Positions 27,726 to 36,713 of a stretch of DNA of 64,000 bases are shown here, piece by piece; positions within the stretch are counted from its first letter, which is position 1; each line of letters opens with the position of its first letter. The position numbers and the translations under genes are program-made. The notes under the pieces are model-generated. The model saw only the letters and a list, made by a program, of their open reading frames with translations, was not told the origin of the DNA and made no database searches. This stretch comes from Burkholderia sp. 4M9327F10 (GTDB lineage Bacteria; Pseudomonadota; Gammaproteobacteria; Burkholderiales; Burkholderiaceae), in the NCBI RefSeq assembly GCF_005503145.1, contig NZ_SCNV01000006.1, positions 62,001 through 126,000 on the forward strand, read 5' to 3'.

Positions 27726-28502
27726 ATGAACGCGCCCGACCCCTTACCCGTAGAGAAATCGAAGGCCCCGGCTGTAGACGGGGCCCTGGATATTCTGGAA
27801 ACGCTGGTCCAGTCCACCTGGCCACTGACGCTTTCCGAAATCGCCGAACGCGTGAACCTTCCCGTGACAAGCTGCCACCGCATTATCGGAACGCTGCTAC
27901 AGAGAGGGATGGTGGTGCGTGACCTGCGGCGCAAAAAGGCATATTGCGCGGGTGCGAGGCTCTTTCAGATGGCGTCCGCGGCGTACCTCCAGCAGCCGAT
28001 CGTGCCGCTGTTCCATCCGATCGCAGACGTGCTGAAAAATGAACTGCACCAGACCGTGAACCTGAGCGTGCAGGCCGGTCCCCACGTGCTCGTGGTCGCG
28101 CAGGTTTCATGGCCGTTCGCCGAAACGTTCGGTGCCTACGTGGGCCTGTCCGATGTGCTTCATCAGTGCGCGGCGGGCAAGGCGCTCATGAGCATGCTTC
28201 CCGCGAGCGTGCAGAAGCACTACTGGAGCGAGTTCATTTCGACCCGCGTCACGCAGACCTCGCCCAATCTGCCCGGCGCGGACGAATGGCTGCACGAGCT
28301 GGCGGAAATCAGGCGCGTCGGCTATGCGTTGATTCGCTCGGACGTGGCTCCAGGTGTTTGTCATCTCGCCGCGCCGGTGCTTAACCGCCGCGGCGAACCG
28401 CTCGCCGCGATGAGTGTCTCTTTCGCTGCGCAGCAGGATGTGCGTCCGTACGTGACTCCGCTGATTCAGGCGACGTGGCAATTGGCGTCACGGCTGGGAT
28501 AG
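27726..28502 (+). CDS. IclR family transcriptional regulator
   Basis: A 258-residue regulator: winged HTH in residues about 15 to 80 (LTLSEIAERVNLPVTSCHRIIGTL) and IclR effector domain to the end (ECAAGKALM-like HQCAAGKALMSML, GVCHLAAPVLNRRGEPLAAMSVS). It closes the catabolic cluster and probably senses a pathway intermediate. A short direct repeat GCTAACACCC is present upstream at about 27659. It is the last gene of clearly chromosomal style. Confidence 0.9.
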   Translation: MNAPDPLPVEKSKAPAVDGALDILETLVQSTWPLTLSEIAERVNLPVTSCHRIIGTLLQRGMVVRDLRRKKAYCAGARLFQMASAAYLQQPIVPLFHPIADVLKNELHQTVNLSVQAGPHVLVVAQVSWPFAETFGAYVGLSDVLHQCAAGKALMSMLPASVQKHYWSEFISTRVTQTSPNLPGADEWLHELAEIRRVGYALIRSDVAPGVCHLAAPVLNRRGEPLAAMSVSFAAQQDVRPYVTPLIQATWQLASRLG

Positions 28503-28563
28503 CGGTTGCGGGTACGCAGCCCCCGTCGCGTGAGGTGGGGGCGTCGGAACCGCGCGTCACGGC

Positions 28564-28857
28564 TCAGCGCGGCAAGATTTTCTTGCGCGGATCGACACAG
28601 CGGCGCGGGTCGACCGGTTCGGACACGACGTGGCGGGCCGGCGCTTGCCGCGTTTCGACCAGTTCCCCGGCGAACTTGGCCACTTCGACCAGCAGTCCCA
28701 GCCCATCGGCGGATGCAAGGTAATCGAGACCAGGCGCTTCCCCGGTTTCCAGCTCGGAAATCACCAGTTCGGCGACCGGCTTGAGCACGTTTTCCTTCTG
28801 CTCCGGTGTCGGGTGAGGCGAGTGCGGCTTGAGTTTCGGCTTGATAGGCGCGTCCAT
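28564..28857 (-). CDS. hypothetical protein at the left end of the conjugative region
   Basis: A 97-residue acidic protein (N-terminal Pro/Lys-rich, then VLKPVAELVISELETGE and LGLLVEVAKFAGELVETRQ, a probable helical pair). AAGGGGA precedes the ATG. It is divergent from the transfer operon starting at 28947, and the shared intergenic region carries the first copy of the element-wide inverted repeat, so both directions may be co-regulated. I do not recognise it. Confidence 0.55.
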   Translation of the reverse strand: MDAPIKPKLKPHSPHPTPEQKENVLKPVAELVISELETGEAPGLDYLASADGLGLLVEVAKFAGELVETRQAPARHVVSEPVDPRRCVDPRKKILPR

Positions 28858-28888
28858 GAAATCCCCTTTTTGCCTTGAAATCGGAAAG

Positions 28889-28923
28889 TTGACTTAATTT
28901 CGTATCAACCATATCATACGAAA
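28889..28923 (+). promoter_or_regulatory. promoter with element-wide operator, copy 1
   Basis: -35 TTGACT (28889-28894), 17-bp spacer, -10 TATCAT (28912-28917). The operator TTTCGTAT-N10-ATACGAAA (28898-28923) covers the spacer and -10, so a bound protein would block RNA polymerase. It drives the operon beginning at 28947. Confidence 0.7.
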
Positions 28924-28946
28924 CAACACACCTTATCGTAACACAT

Positions 28947-29369
28947 ATGGCACCTGGCCTTGGACAAGCGCGGAGTGAGCTGATCGACCTGATGACGTCC
29001 ACCGTCGGTCAACTGGTCGCCCGCCAGATAGACGCCGCGCACAACTATGCATCCGCGTCGCCCGACGTTCGCCTCATGGTGAGGGGAGTGGCGGCGCGCA
29101 TGGCTGAACTGGTTCGAGCCATGAATCGGGATCAGATGGAAGCCTGCGACCCCGAGCTGAACACGTTCTTCCGCATGATGCCGTTTAGCGAAGCGATTCC
29201 GGTTGCGGTGGAGGTGGAGCTGAAGTGGCCGCATCACATTGAAACGCTGCCCGAGGCGAACCGGAGACTGAAGCTGATTCGCAAGGGCGGGGACTACGCG
29301 ATGCTGTTCAGCGAACAGAAAATCGAAAGCGTTATCGCGCGAATTGGCCAGATGGAGCCCAGGCAATAG
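28947..29369 (+). CDS. hypothetical protein, first gene of the trbABC-type operon
   Basis: A 140-residue soluble, mostly helical protein (RSELIDLMTSTVGQLVARQI; LMVRGVAARMAELVRAMN). No signal peptide or known motif. The start lies 23 bp after operator 1 with no strong Shine-Dalgarno. The next gene follows after one base, and the operon goes on to DotM, TrbB and DotL, so a role in conjugation is likely but unproven. Confidence 0.6.
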   Translation: MAPGLGQARSELIDLMTSTVGQLVARQIDAAHNYASASPDVRLMVRGVAARMAELVRAMNRDQMEACDPELNTFFRMMPFSEAIPVAVEVELKWPHHIETLPEANRRLKLIRKGGDYAMLFSEQKIESVIARIGQMEPRQ

Positions 29370-29370
29370 C

Positions 29371-29796
29371 ATGCCCTACCTGCCATTTCCGATGCCGGAG
29401 CAGACCTTTCAGTCCTGCGTGGTCGAAGCCGAGGCGAAGTACCAGGTTCCCTCGTGCATCCTGCATGCGGTGCACGAGGTCGAATCCAGCGGCGACCTGA
29501 GGCCCGGTCTGGTGCGCTCGAACGGCAATGGCACGAAAGACTACGGCATTACGCAAATCAATACCGTCTGGATGAACTATTTCCAGAGAAAGTTTGGCAT
29601 CACGGCGTCTGACTTTGCCAATAACGCATGTCTGGCAGTGAACGGCTCGGCATACATCATTCGCTACGAAATCAACGCTACCGGTAGCTTCTGGGCTGGG
29701 GTCGGCAACTACCATAGCCGCACGCCGGGCGAGCACGATCGCTACGTTCTGCGGGTGGCTCAACAGGCCGAGAGGTTCGGATGCCGGATCAGGTAA
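29371..29796 (+). CDS. lytic transglycosylase-like protein (SLT, VirB1-type)
   Basis: A 141-residue protein with the SLT/goose-lysozyme-like core: catalytic-type Glu38 in HEVESSGD, then KDYGITQIN and WAGVGNYHSRTP. Such enzymes open the peptidoglycan locally for a secretion channel or pilus. No signal peptide is visible from the chosen ATG (after GGAGCCCAGG), which is unusual; an export signal may be missing or non-standard. It overlaps dotM by 16 bp. Confidence 0.78.
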   Translation: MPYLPFPMPEQTFQSCVVEAEAKYQVPSCILHAVHEVESSGDLRPGLVRSNGNGTKDYGITQINTVWMNYFQRKFGITASDFANNACLAVNGSAYIIRYEINATGSFWAGVGNYHSRTPGEHDRYVLRVAQQAERFGCRIR

Positions 29797-30842
29797 ATAA
29801 CCGCAGCTCGGCTCCGATCGTCGCGCTGGGGGTGGTCGTCGTGGTGTGCGCGGCCATGCTCCTCTGGCATCAGAAGCATGAAGCCATTGCGCGTCTCCTG
29901 CTGGTCTGGAAAGCATGGGAAGTCCTGCCGGTCGCGCACCTGTCGGGTGCGGCTGACGCGCTTCGCGGACGTATCGGGATCTATGCGCGGTACGCGGGCG
30001 TCATCACGTTCAAGGAATTGCTGGTGCTTGGATGGGAGGTCGGCGCGTTCTATCTCGTCATTCCAGTCACGCTGAGCATCGCTTTTGCATGGCGAGCCGC
30101 ACGCCATCCGGTTGTTCGAGCCACCCGTGTCCATACCATCCAGTCGTTGCTCGAGGTCCAGAGCCGTAGCTTTTCTGCCGTTGCACCGGTTTTGCGCCGG
30201 GATCTGTCCAACGATAGCGCGCCGGAATGGGCGTCCTCGATGCACCCGGAGGAGTGGGTTGCTCAACATGGGCTGATCGTCAACGAACGGCTGGAGCTTG
30301 AGCGCACGCGTGAGCTGCTTGTGCGCCAGCTGGGCAAGCCGGTCAATGCGTTCACGCAGTTAAGCGACACTGAGAGGGCCTTGTTCGCGATCTTCGGCCT
30401 GCGGGTCTTCTTCAAGGACCTGGAGGCTTCGAAGGCGCTGGTGGACGCCCTGAACTACAGCGCGTCCAATGCCCAGTCGCGGCCGGATCTTGCACTTGCG
30501 CGCGAGGCGTTCGAGCGCTGCGCCCAGGCGAAACCGGCGCGAGACTGGCTGCGCAAGCATCCCTATCCGCGGACCTTGCTAATGGCGCTTCTGATCGAGT
30601 CCCGCCAACTGGGTGTGCTGCCGTCTTCGAATTTCATCTGGCTCAAGCCGCTCGATCGGGCACTCTGGTATCCGCTGAATACGGCGGGCCGGAAGGTGCC
30701 CTTCATGGAGTCGGCCGGCGTATTCAACCAGATGCAGGCCGAAGATGTCGCGTGGGATAACGACTGCGTTCTGACCGCGCCGCACGTTGACGACGCCGTC
30801 AAGGCACTGCAACGCTACCTCGAAGAAACCGGGGTGCTGTAA
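29781..30842 (+). CDS. dotM: DotM/IcmP (TrbA-like) coupling-complex membrane protein
   Basis: A 353-residue inner-membrane protein with two N-terminal helices (about 12 to 30, ALGVVVVVCAAMLL; about 77 to 100, LVLGWEVGAFYLVIP) and a soluble C-terminal domain holding family features such as ASMHPEEWVAQHGL, QLSDTERALFAIF and HPYPRTLLMALL. In IncI plasmids TrbA, and in Legionella DotM, pair with the DotL/TrbC coupling ATPase to choose substrates. Here it is followed by trbB and dotL exactly in the trbA-trbB-trbC order. Confidence 0.88.
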   Translation: MPDQVNNRSSAPIVALGVVVVVCAAMLLWHQKHEAIARLLLVWKAWEVLPVAHLSGAADALRGRIGIYARYAGVITFKELLVLGWEVGAFYLVIPVTLSIAFAWRAARHPVVRATRVHTIQSLLEVQSRSFSAVAPVLRRDLSNDSAPEWASSMHPEEWVAQHGLIVNERLELERTRELLVRQLGKPVNAFTQLSDTERALFAIFGLRVFFKDLEASKALVDALNYSASNAQSRPDLALAREAFERCAQAKPARDWLRKHPYPRTLLMALLIESRQLGVLPSSNFIWLKPLDRALWYPLNTAGRKVPFMESAGVFNQMQAEDVAWDNDCVLTAPHVDDAVKALQRYLEETGVL

Positions 30843-30875
30843 TCGACATGGCCGATTTTTCGATGAGGAATCCCT

Positions 30876-32000
30876 ATGAAACTGAAGTTTGAACGGACCA
30901 GGCCACAGTCACGCGACCTTGTTCTGGTCGAGCCGGACGGTACGGTTTTTACGGCCTTCATGAAAACGGGCTATCTGAGCGCGGCGACGCGAACCCGTTT
31001 TGCCAGCGGGCATGCAGCCGCAACCGGCGCGTTTTCCATTTCCTCCGGAGCCGCTCAGCAAGGGGAGGAAGGCAATGGTGGGACCGCGAATCATGGCCTC
31101 GTGTTTATCAGCGAGGTGGACGGGCAGGAGAAGATCGCCCTGATCGAACGTTTTGCGACCGAGGCAGATGCGCGCCAGGGCTTGTCGCTGGTTCATTCGG
31201 CCGTGCGCCGGCATGTTGTCGGCCAGCGCCGCAGGCATGTATGGCGCATGATCCTGCGCTATGCCGGAGCGCCGTTTCTGACGCTCATGCTGACGATGGC
31301 GGCCGTGCGTTATCTCGACTCGCACAACGGATCGCTCGATGCGCTCAACGCGCTGGTGCGCGCGTCGCAGGCCAATCCCGGTTCGCAACCGGGCCTGCCG
31401 CCCGGATCGCCGGCGGCGGCAGTGCCGGACCCGAGTGCCGCTCTGGCGTCGGCGGCAAGCTCCGTGGCGTCCGCGTTCCCGGTTCAGCCGGCGGCGGATG
31501 CGCTGCCGCCGGATGCACCGGCCTCCATGCCTGTGGTGGCCGGACATGCGCCGGACCCGGCGCCGGATGTCGCCCGCACGATGACGTCGATTCATTTCGG
31601 GCTCGACAATCAGCCACCGAAGCGAACGCTGTATGTGTACTCGGATCCCAACTGCCCGGCCTGCAAGCAGTTCGAGCCGCACATCAACGACCTCGCCAAA
31701 GACTTCTCCGTTTACGTGCTGCCGGTCGCCTATCAGGACGGCTCGGCAAAGGTGGCGGCACAAATCCTGTGCGGGACGGACCGCAAGCAGAAATGGGCCG
31801 ACACGATGACGCACGTGAAACCCGGCGAGCCGGTAACGGGCAACGAGTGTGCACGGGCGTACGGCGGCATCAAGGCGAACATGCAGGCGTTCGACTCGCT
31901 CGGATTCAATTCCACACCGCGCGTCGTCAGCGGAACCGGATATGTGTTCGCGGCAGGCGCGAGCGCGAACACCATCCGCGTTCAGTCGGCCGCGCAATAG
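30876..32000 (+). CDS. trbB: TrbB-like membrane-anchored DsbC/thioredoxin-fold protein
   Basis: A 374-residue protein with a cytoplasmic N-terminal domain, one membrane helix (about 125 to 147), an Ala/Pro-rich periplasmic linker (about 160 to 232) and a thioredoxin-like domain with active-site Cys260-Pro-Ala-Cys263 and a Thr-cisPro (NSTPRVV). Probably a disulfide isomerase or oxidase for periplasmic parts of the transfer apparatus, many of which here contain paired Cys. It lies between dotM and dotL as in R64 trbABC. GAGGA precedes the start. Confidence 0.83.
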   Translation: MKLKFERTRPQSRDLVLVEPDGTVFTAFMKTGYLSAATRTRFASGHAAATGAFSISSGAAQQGEEGNGGTANHGLVFISEVDGQEKIALIERFATEADARQGLSLVHSAVRRHVVGQRRRHVWRMILRYAGAPFLTLMLTMAAVRYLDSHNGSLDALNALVRASQANPGSQPGLPPGSPAAAVPDPSAALASAASSVASAFPVQPAADALPPDAPASMPVVAGHAPDPAPDVARTMTSIHFGLDNQPPKRTLYVYSDPNCPACKQFEPHINDLAKDFSVYVLPVAYQDGSAKVAAQILCGTDRKQKWADTMTHVKPGEPVTGNECARAYGGIKANMQAFDSLGFNSTPRVVSGTGYVFAAGASANTIRVQSAAQ

Positions 32001-32045
32001 GGCGGGCGCGGACAGTCCTACCGTTGAGAAGAAACCGAGCGGTGT

Positions 32046-34595
32046 ATGGCACAAAAATATGGCACCTCGCGATGGCAGGAGATCGACCAGCAGCGCATCA
32101 CGCTTGACCCCCGGACTATCTCGGAGCGGTTCAGTGCCTGGCTGAGGCAGCCGGGCCACTACGCGAAGTTTCAGGTCGGCATGGGGATTGCGGCGTGCGT
32201 GCTGGCCTTCATGTGGCTGCCGATTACGCTCCTTATCCTGCTCGCGCATTTCTGGTTCTCGTGGCAGCGCCACGAGATGCCCATGCGTTATCCGAAAGAC
32301 CTTGGCGGGATCGATCCATCGCTTGACGTCGAGAAGCCCAGCCCCGGCGGGAAGGGCGAAATCATCGAGCGCAAGCCGGCGGACGGGATTGTCTATCTCG
32401 GCAACCAGCGCTCCGCGGATCGTGCCGAGCACCTGCGAGAACTATGGGCGACCAACGACGACGCCCGCACGCACATGCTGCTGATGGGGACCACCGGGTC
32501 GGGTAAAACGGTGACCTTGCTGTCCTTGTGCTTCAACGCGCTTTCATGGGGCTCCGGCTTTTTCTATTCGGACGGCAAGGCGGATTCCAGCTTGCATGCG
32601 TCTGTGTGGGCGTTGTGCCGGCGCGTCGGTCGTGAGGATGACTATCTTGTTCTCAACTTCATGACGGGCGGCGCAGACCCCTATAAGAAGAGAAAAACCA
32701 CCGAAAAGACCTCGAACGGCACCAATCCGTGGTACGAGGGCGGACCGGACTTTCTGTCGCAACTGTCGTCGGCCCTGCTGCCGAAGGCGAGTGGCGACGG
32801 TGCGCAATGGCAGCAAAAGGCCGTCAACATGATGGATGCGCTGATTCGTACGCTGTGCTACGAACGCGCAGCGGGCAACATCACGCTATCGATCGGCGTG
32901 ATCCGCGAACATCTGGCGCTGCCGAATCTGGTCAAGCTGTATCTGAAGGGCAAGAAGGGCGAGATTCCCGAATTTGCGTTTCTGCCGATCAAGGCGTACC
33001 TGGAAACGGGCCTGCCGGGCTTCAGGCCGGAGCACGCCCACCAGCCGGACAAATGGGACCAGACGGTCTGGGATCAGCACGGCTATCTGACGGGGCAGTA
33101 TGCGCGCACGCTGTCCATGCTGATGGATACCTACGGCTATATCTTCAAGGAAAAGCTTTCCGAGGTGGACATGATGGACGTGCTGCTGAACCGGCGCGTC
33201 CTGGTCGTGATGATCCCGACGCTGGAGAAGTCGTCGCAGGAGGCGGCCAACCTCGGCAAGCTGATCGTCTCCAGCATCCGGCTGATGATGGCCATGAACC
33301 TCGGTCACAAGCTGGAAGGGACCTACGCCGACATCATCGACACCAAGGCGACGAAATCGCCCGCGCCGTACATCATCACGATGGACGAGCTCGGCTACTA
33401 CTTCGCGGAAGGGATTGCGCTGATGTTCGCCCAGGCGCGCAGCCTGGGCTTCATGATGATAGCGGCAGGGCAGGACATTGCCGCGATGGCGAAGGGAGAC
33501 AACAAGGAAGAGGTGGACTCGATGATCGCCAACACGAAGATCAAATACTCATTGGCGCTCGAAGATCCCGACAAGACCCTGGACGTGTTCAAGAAAGTCG
33601 CGGGCGAGTCGATCTCCGTTGAGGTGGGCTCCTTCGAGGGTTCCGTCAACCACTTTACCTCGGCCAACTACCGGCGCAATCTGACCGGTTCGATTCAGCG
33701 GCGTGACCGCATCGAACTGCAGGAATTGAAAGCGCTCAAGGAGATGGAGGGGGTGCTCATCTTCAAGGATCAGGTGACGCGGGCGCGCAGCTTCACGTGG
33801 TTCCATTCGATGGAGAAGACCCGGCTGCCGTTTCGCCTGAATCGTTTCCTGCAGGTTGAGCGGCCCACACGCGCGGATCTGTCCGGCAAGGTCAAGCCGC
33901 TCAGACAGACGGACCAGCAGACCGACAAACGGCTCGCCACGATTGACCGCATCGCGAAGAAGATCCGCCTGGGTCATGTCCCGGCGTATGTCGAGACTGT
34001 CGATCCTGTGCTGGACGCGGTGCGCGATACCTATCGCAGCATCGAAACGCTCAACCCGGACGAAACGGCGATCAATCGCGGGATCGCTTATTACACCGCG
34101 GCCGTCGAGGCGATGCGCAGGCATCAGGCTGATGAGGCGGGCAGGTACTGGGAGCCGGTTGACGCGGATGCGTCCACGGCATCCGTGGGGGTGGCTGCGA
34201 TGAAGGTCCCTCATGAGCGCGAGGTGCCTGTGGCGCAAGCGTCGGGGCCGACGCCACCTGCATCGCCGGTGCCGGCCGAAATTTCACTGGAGGAGCGTGT
34301 GCCGATGCGCCGCAATCCTGTCTATCACGATCCGCCATTGTGCGAAAGAACCGATGAGGCAGGCACGGGAGGGACGGTGATAGCCTTCACCGAAAAGACG
34401 GCTGAAGCGCTCGCGAGGATCGAGGCGAGCCTCGGCCGCGAGAATCCGGCGGCTTCGGTGAAGGAAATGGAAGCGAAGATTTCCGCGCAATTGAAATGGG
34501 CCGGCGCACCTGCCGCGATATCGGCAGGCGAGCTGGAAGACCTTCTGCGCCGCATCGAAGAAGCGGTTCGGCGTTCACCAGACGGGGCGAGATAA
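32046..34595 (+). CDS. dotL: DotL/IcmO (TrbC-like) type IV coupling protein ATPase
   Basis: An 849-residue inner-membrane DNA/protein-translocation ATPase. Two close helices at about 43 to 72, Walker A GTTGSGKT at 148-155, Walker B region IITMDELGYYF, and the AAGQDIAAMAKG segment are those of the DotL/TrbC group of VirD4-like coupling proteins. The C-terminal 200 residues are variable and probably hold adaptor-binding sites. It recruits substrates to the type IVB channel. Its stop TAATG overlaps the next start. Confidence 0.92.
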   Translation: MAQKYGTSRWQEIDQQRITLDPRTISERFSAWLRQPGHYAKFQVGMGIAACVLAFMWLPITLLILLAHFWFSWQRHEMPMRYPKDLGGIDPSLDVEKPSPGGKGEIIERKPADGIVYLGNQRSADRAEHLRELWATNDDARTHMLLMGTTGSGKTVTLLSLCFNALSWGSGFFYSDGKADSSLHASVWALCRRVGREDDYLVLNFMTGGADPYKKRKTTEKTSNGTNPWYEGGPDFLSQLSSALLPKASGDGAQWQQKAVNMMDALIRTLCYERAAGNITLSIGVIREHLALPNLVKLYLKGKKGEIPEFAFLPIKAYLETGLPGFRPEHAHQPDKWDQTVWDQHGYLTGQYARTLSMLMDTYGYIFKEKLSEVDMMDVLLNRRVLVVMIPTLEKSSQEAANLGKLIVSSIRLMMAMNLGHKLEGTYADIIDTKATKSPAPYIITMDELGYYFAEGIALMFAQARSLGFMMIAAGQDIAAMAKGDNKEEVDSMIANTKIKYSLALEDPDKTLDVFKKVAGESISVEVGSFEGSVNHFTSANYRRNLTGSIQRRDRIELQELKALKEMEGVLIFKDQVTRARSFTWFHSMEKTRLPFRLNRFLQVERPTRADLSGKVKPLRQTDQQTDKRLATIDRIAKKIRLGHVPAYVETVDPVLDAVRDTYRSIETLNPDETAINRGIAYYTAAVEAMRRHQADEAGRYWEPVDADASTASVGVAAMKVPHEREVPVAQASGPTPPASPVPAEISLEERVPMRRNPVYHDPPLCERTDEAGTGGTVIAFTEKTAEALARIEASLGRENPAASVKEMEAKISAQLKWAGAPAAISAGELEDLLRRIEEAVRRSPDGAR

Positions 34596-35134
34596 TGATC
34601 GGCCGTAGAGAATTTTGCAAAGCGTTCGCGACAGCCGTCTCGCTGGCTCCGCTGGTCGCGCCGACGAAGGCCAATGCCGAGGCCGCGAACGCGGTTCCGA
34701 CGCTGCTGTGGGTGCGGCGCGGGGCGGACGAAGCCAACATCGACTATTCGACGGACGAGGGATTCCGGGCGATTGCATGGATGATGCGCGACGTGCGTGC
34801 GGGCGTCACAGGAACGCCCGACTGGCGGCTGCTCCAGCAATGGTCGTGGATGCAGGCATGGCTCGCCGCATACGGACACCATGCCAGATTTGACATTCAT
34901 TCCGGCTTGCGTACCGCATCGACCAATGAATTTTATGAGGGGGCGCTCGCCTCCTATCACCTTCCCGATCAGCGCATGGTGTTTCGCGCGGGCGATCTCA
35001 GTACGCCATCCATTCCCAGTGAGTACATGGGACGCCTTGCGTATCTGTCGCAGCAAGGCGGGGTTGGGTTCTATACGCGCGACTTTATTCACACGGATGT
35101 GCGTGGCCGCGTCGTGGCGTGGCGCTCGCCGTAG
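34595..35134 (+). CDS. MepK/YcbK-like (DUF882, M15-type) peptidoglycan protein with an altered metal site
   Basis: A 179-residue exported protein. The N-terminus MIGRREFCKAFATAVSL resembles a Tat-like signal, as in YcbK. The domain shows FDIHSGLRT, ASYHLPDQRMV and GGVGFYTRDFIHTD, the MepK/DUF882 pattern. In the family the first site reads H-x6-D; here His122 is followed by Val129, so one expected zinc ligand is missing, while His166 and Asp168 remain. It may bind peptidoglycan without cutting, or use another residue. Last gene of the operon from 28947, start overlapping the dotL stop. Confidence 0.75.
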   Translation: MIGRREFCKAFATAVSLAPLVAPTKANAEAANAVPTLLWVRRGADEANIDYSTDEGFRAIAWMMRDVRAGVTGTPDWRLLQQWSWMQAWLAAYGHHARFDIHSGLRTASTNEFYEGALASYHLPDQRMVFRAGDLSTPSIPSEYMGRLAYLSQQGGVGFYTRDFIHTDVRGRVVAWRSP

Positions 35135-35256
35135 CTCGCCAGAGCGGGCTGCCTCGCAGGAGCGCGGTCCATGCAATCGTTTGCGGCAGTTTGCGATTAT
35201 TTGTGGCCGTTCTAATATTCAGATGAATGGAAAGATTGATTGGGTCAGAGATAGTA

Positions 35257-35299
35257 TTCAAATTCCGCGATTGATGCGTATAATCAAGCTGATACATAA
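35257..35299 (+). promoter_or_regulatory. promoter with element-wide operator, copy 2
   Basis: -35 TTCAAA (35257-35262), 16-bp spacer, -10 TATAAT (35279-35284). The operator ATGCGTAT-N10-ATACATAA occupies 35274-35299 and overlaps the -10. It drives the short genes at 35318 to 36671. Confidence 0.6.
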
Positions 35300-35317
35300 T
35301 CCACATCGGAGCACCGT

Positions 35318-35533
35318 ATGGATTGCAGTGTAGCAGGACCAGCAAAAATTCAGGTTGGCGCAGTCACAGCAGCATCTCCTCTAAACGAAACACGGGCCGC
35401 CGCGGTCGAGCAGGCGGCTGCACTCGCTACCGTGCCCGGCAACCAGCCCGCGCTCGCGGTGGAAATCTGCAGGGGTAATCCGGGCCACTCCCTCAAAAGC
35501 GGGACGGCCGTTCAAGCAGCGCCGAAACTATGA
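35318..35533 (+). CDS. small hypothetical protein, translationally coupled
   Basis: A 71-residue Ala-rich product, start ATG 18 bp after operator 2 with CGGAG in front. It ends in ATGA overlap with the next gene. No domain recognised; it might act mainly as a leader for translation of the following regulator-like gene. Confidence 0.45.
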   Translation: MDCSVAGPAKIQVGAVTAASPLNETRAAAVEQAAALATVPGNQPALAVEICRGNPGHSLKSGTAVQAAPKL

Positions 35534-36048
35534 CGCAAAAGCAAAGTGGCAAAGGGCCCATATTGGCGCTCGACCTGGAGAAATTCCGGGTGAAGTACGG
35601 TCTGTCCATCAGTTCGGCATGCGAGATTTTCGGATTGCAGCGCGCCAAGTGGACCGCGTTGCAGAAGACTCCGTCGGCTGTTCTGGCCGACAATACCGTC
35701 TGCATCCTGCTGGACTTTTACGAGCGCAATCCCGCAACCATTCCGATCCGTCGCATCATCAACATCCGGCAGCATATGATCGATCTCGGCTATGATCCAG
35801 ACAACCCAACGGACAAGGCGCTGTTCGCCACGACCCATGGTCGCGAGAAAGCCGCGTCGTACCGCTGGGACAGTGGACAGGGGGGCATCAGCAAGCCGGT
35901 CGAACGGCTCATCGAGGCGACCGACCGGCTGCCGACGGAATCCGGAAAGAAAAAAAGGCAGACCCTGGAAGGTATCGCCCGAGACGTTGCTGAGCGGCAG
36001 GGCATACGCGATCCTCTCGCGCGGGGATCTTGGCGAAAGGACGATTAG
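35530..36048 (+). CDS. putative HTH-type regulatory protein
   Basis: A 172-residue basic protein. Residues about 14 to 62 (LEKFRVKYGLSISSACEIFGL, then QRAKWTALQ and CILLDFYERNP) have the helix pattern of a Cro/XRE-like DNA-binding domain; the C-terminal part is charged (SGKKKRQTLEGIARDVAERQ). It lies in an operator-controlled unit and is therefore a candidate for a transfer-region regulator. The family assignment is tentative. Confidence 0.55.
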   Translation: MTQKQSGKGPILALDLEKFRVKYGLSISSACEIFGLQRAKWTALQKTPSAVLADNTVCILLDFYERNPATIPIRRIINIRQHMIDLGYDPDNPTDKALFATTHGREKAASYRWDSGQGGISKPVERLIEATDRLPTESGKKKRQTLEGIARDVAERQGIRDPLARGSWRKDD

Positions 36049-36062
36049 GTTGGGGAGCGCGA

Positions 36063-36671
36063 ATGATAAAAGCAAAGCGACCGGGAATCGACGTCAGCGT
36101 TGTTCTCTTCTACAAGCCGGGTAACATTCCTGCACAGTTGAATGTCTCGGATATCACGTTGCCTCTGTCGCGGCGAATGCAGGGCTTCGTCACAGGTCTG
36201 TCCGGACATCAACGGATGGAAAGCATGATGTACGCCCGGCAATACGCGGACGCTCATCGGCTGGAGATGATCGTGATCGATCTTCTGGTCGGGTTTGAGC
36301 TGCCGTTGTATCCAAAAATGCTGCCGCCCGAGCTGGTGAAGGAGCACGATGTGCTCAATCTGTTTCGCGCCTCCAAGGAACTGATTGCGCTCATCGCCGA
36401 CCACTGGCAGCAATGGGTGATCGACGACGAGGGCACACGGGCGAAGACCCGCTATGAGTGGAGCCGGCCGTCGGACTTCGTGGCGCGCCGCCCAGATCTG
36501 CTGCCGCGTTTGCTGGAACTCGATGAATTCGATCACATTCATCTCGTGACCTATCCAGCCATCACCGCCTACCACGACAAGCCGCTCACAGCCACGTCGT
36601 TTCGAGTGGGGTACCCTATGATCGAGCGGGCAGCGGCCCGTTTTCACCCGGATATCGAAGTCATCGTCTAA
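36063..36671 (+). CDS. hypothetical protein
   Basis: A 202-residue soluble protein with strong GGGGAG before ATG 36063. It has no signal peptide or membrane helix; the sequence is helical and aromatic-rich (FRASKELIALIADHWQQWVIDDEG; FDHIHLVTYPAITAYHD). It follows the HTH-type gene by 14 bp and ends before a terminator. I do not recognise the family. Confidence 0.6.
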   Translation: MIKAKRPGIDVSVVLFYKPGNIPAQLNVSDITLPLSRRMQGFVTGLSGHQRMESMMYARQYADAHRLEMIVIDLLVGFELPLYPKMLPPELVKEHDVLNLFRASKELIALIADHWQQWVIDDEGTRAKTRYEWSRPSDFVARRPDLLPRLLELDEFDHIHLVTYPAITAYHDKPLTATSFRVGYPMIERAAARFHPDIEVIV

Positions 36672-36713
36672 CTGGCTCGAGTTCGGATTTGCTCCCAGGT
36701 TTGTTGTGTTCGT

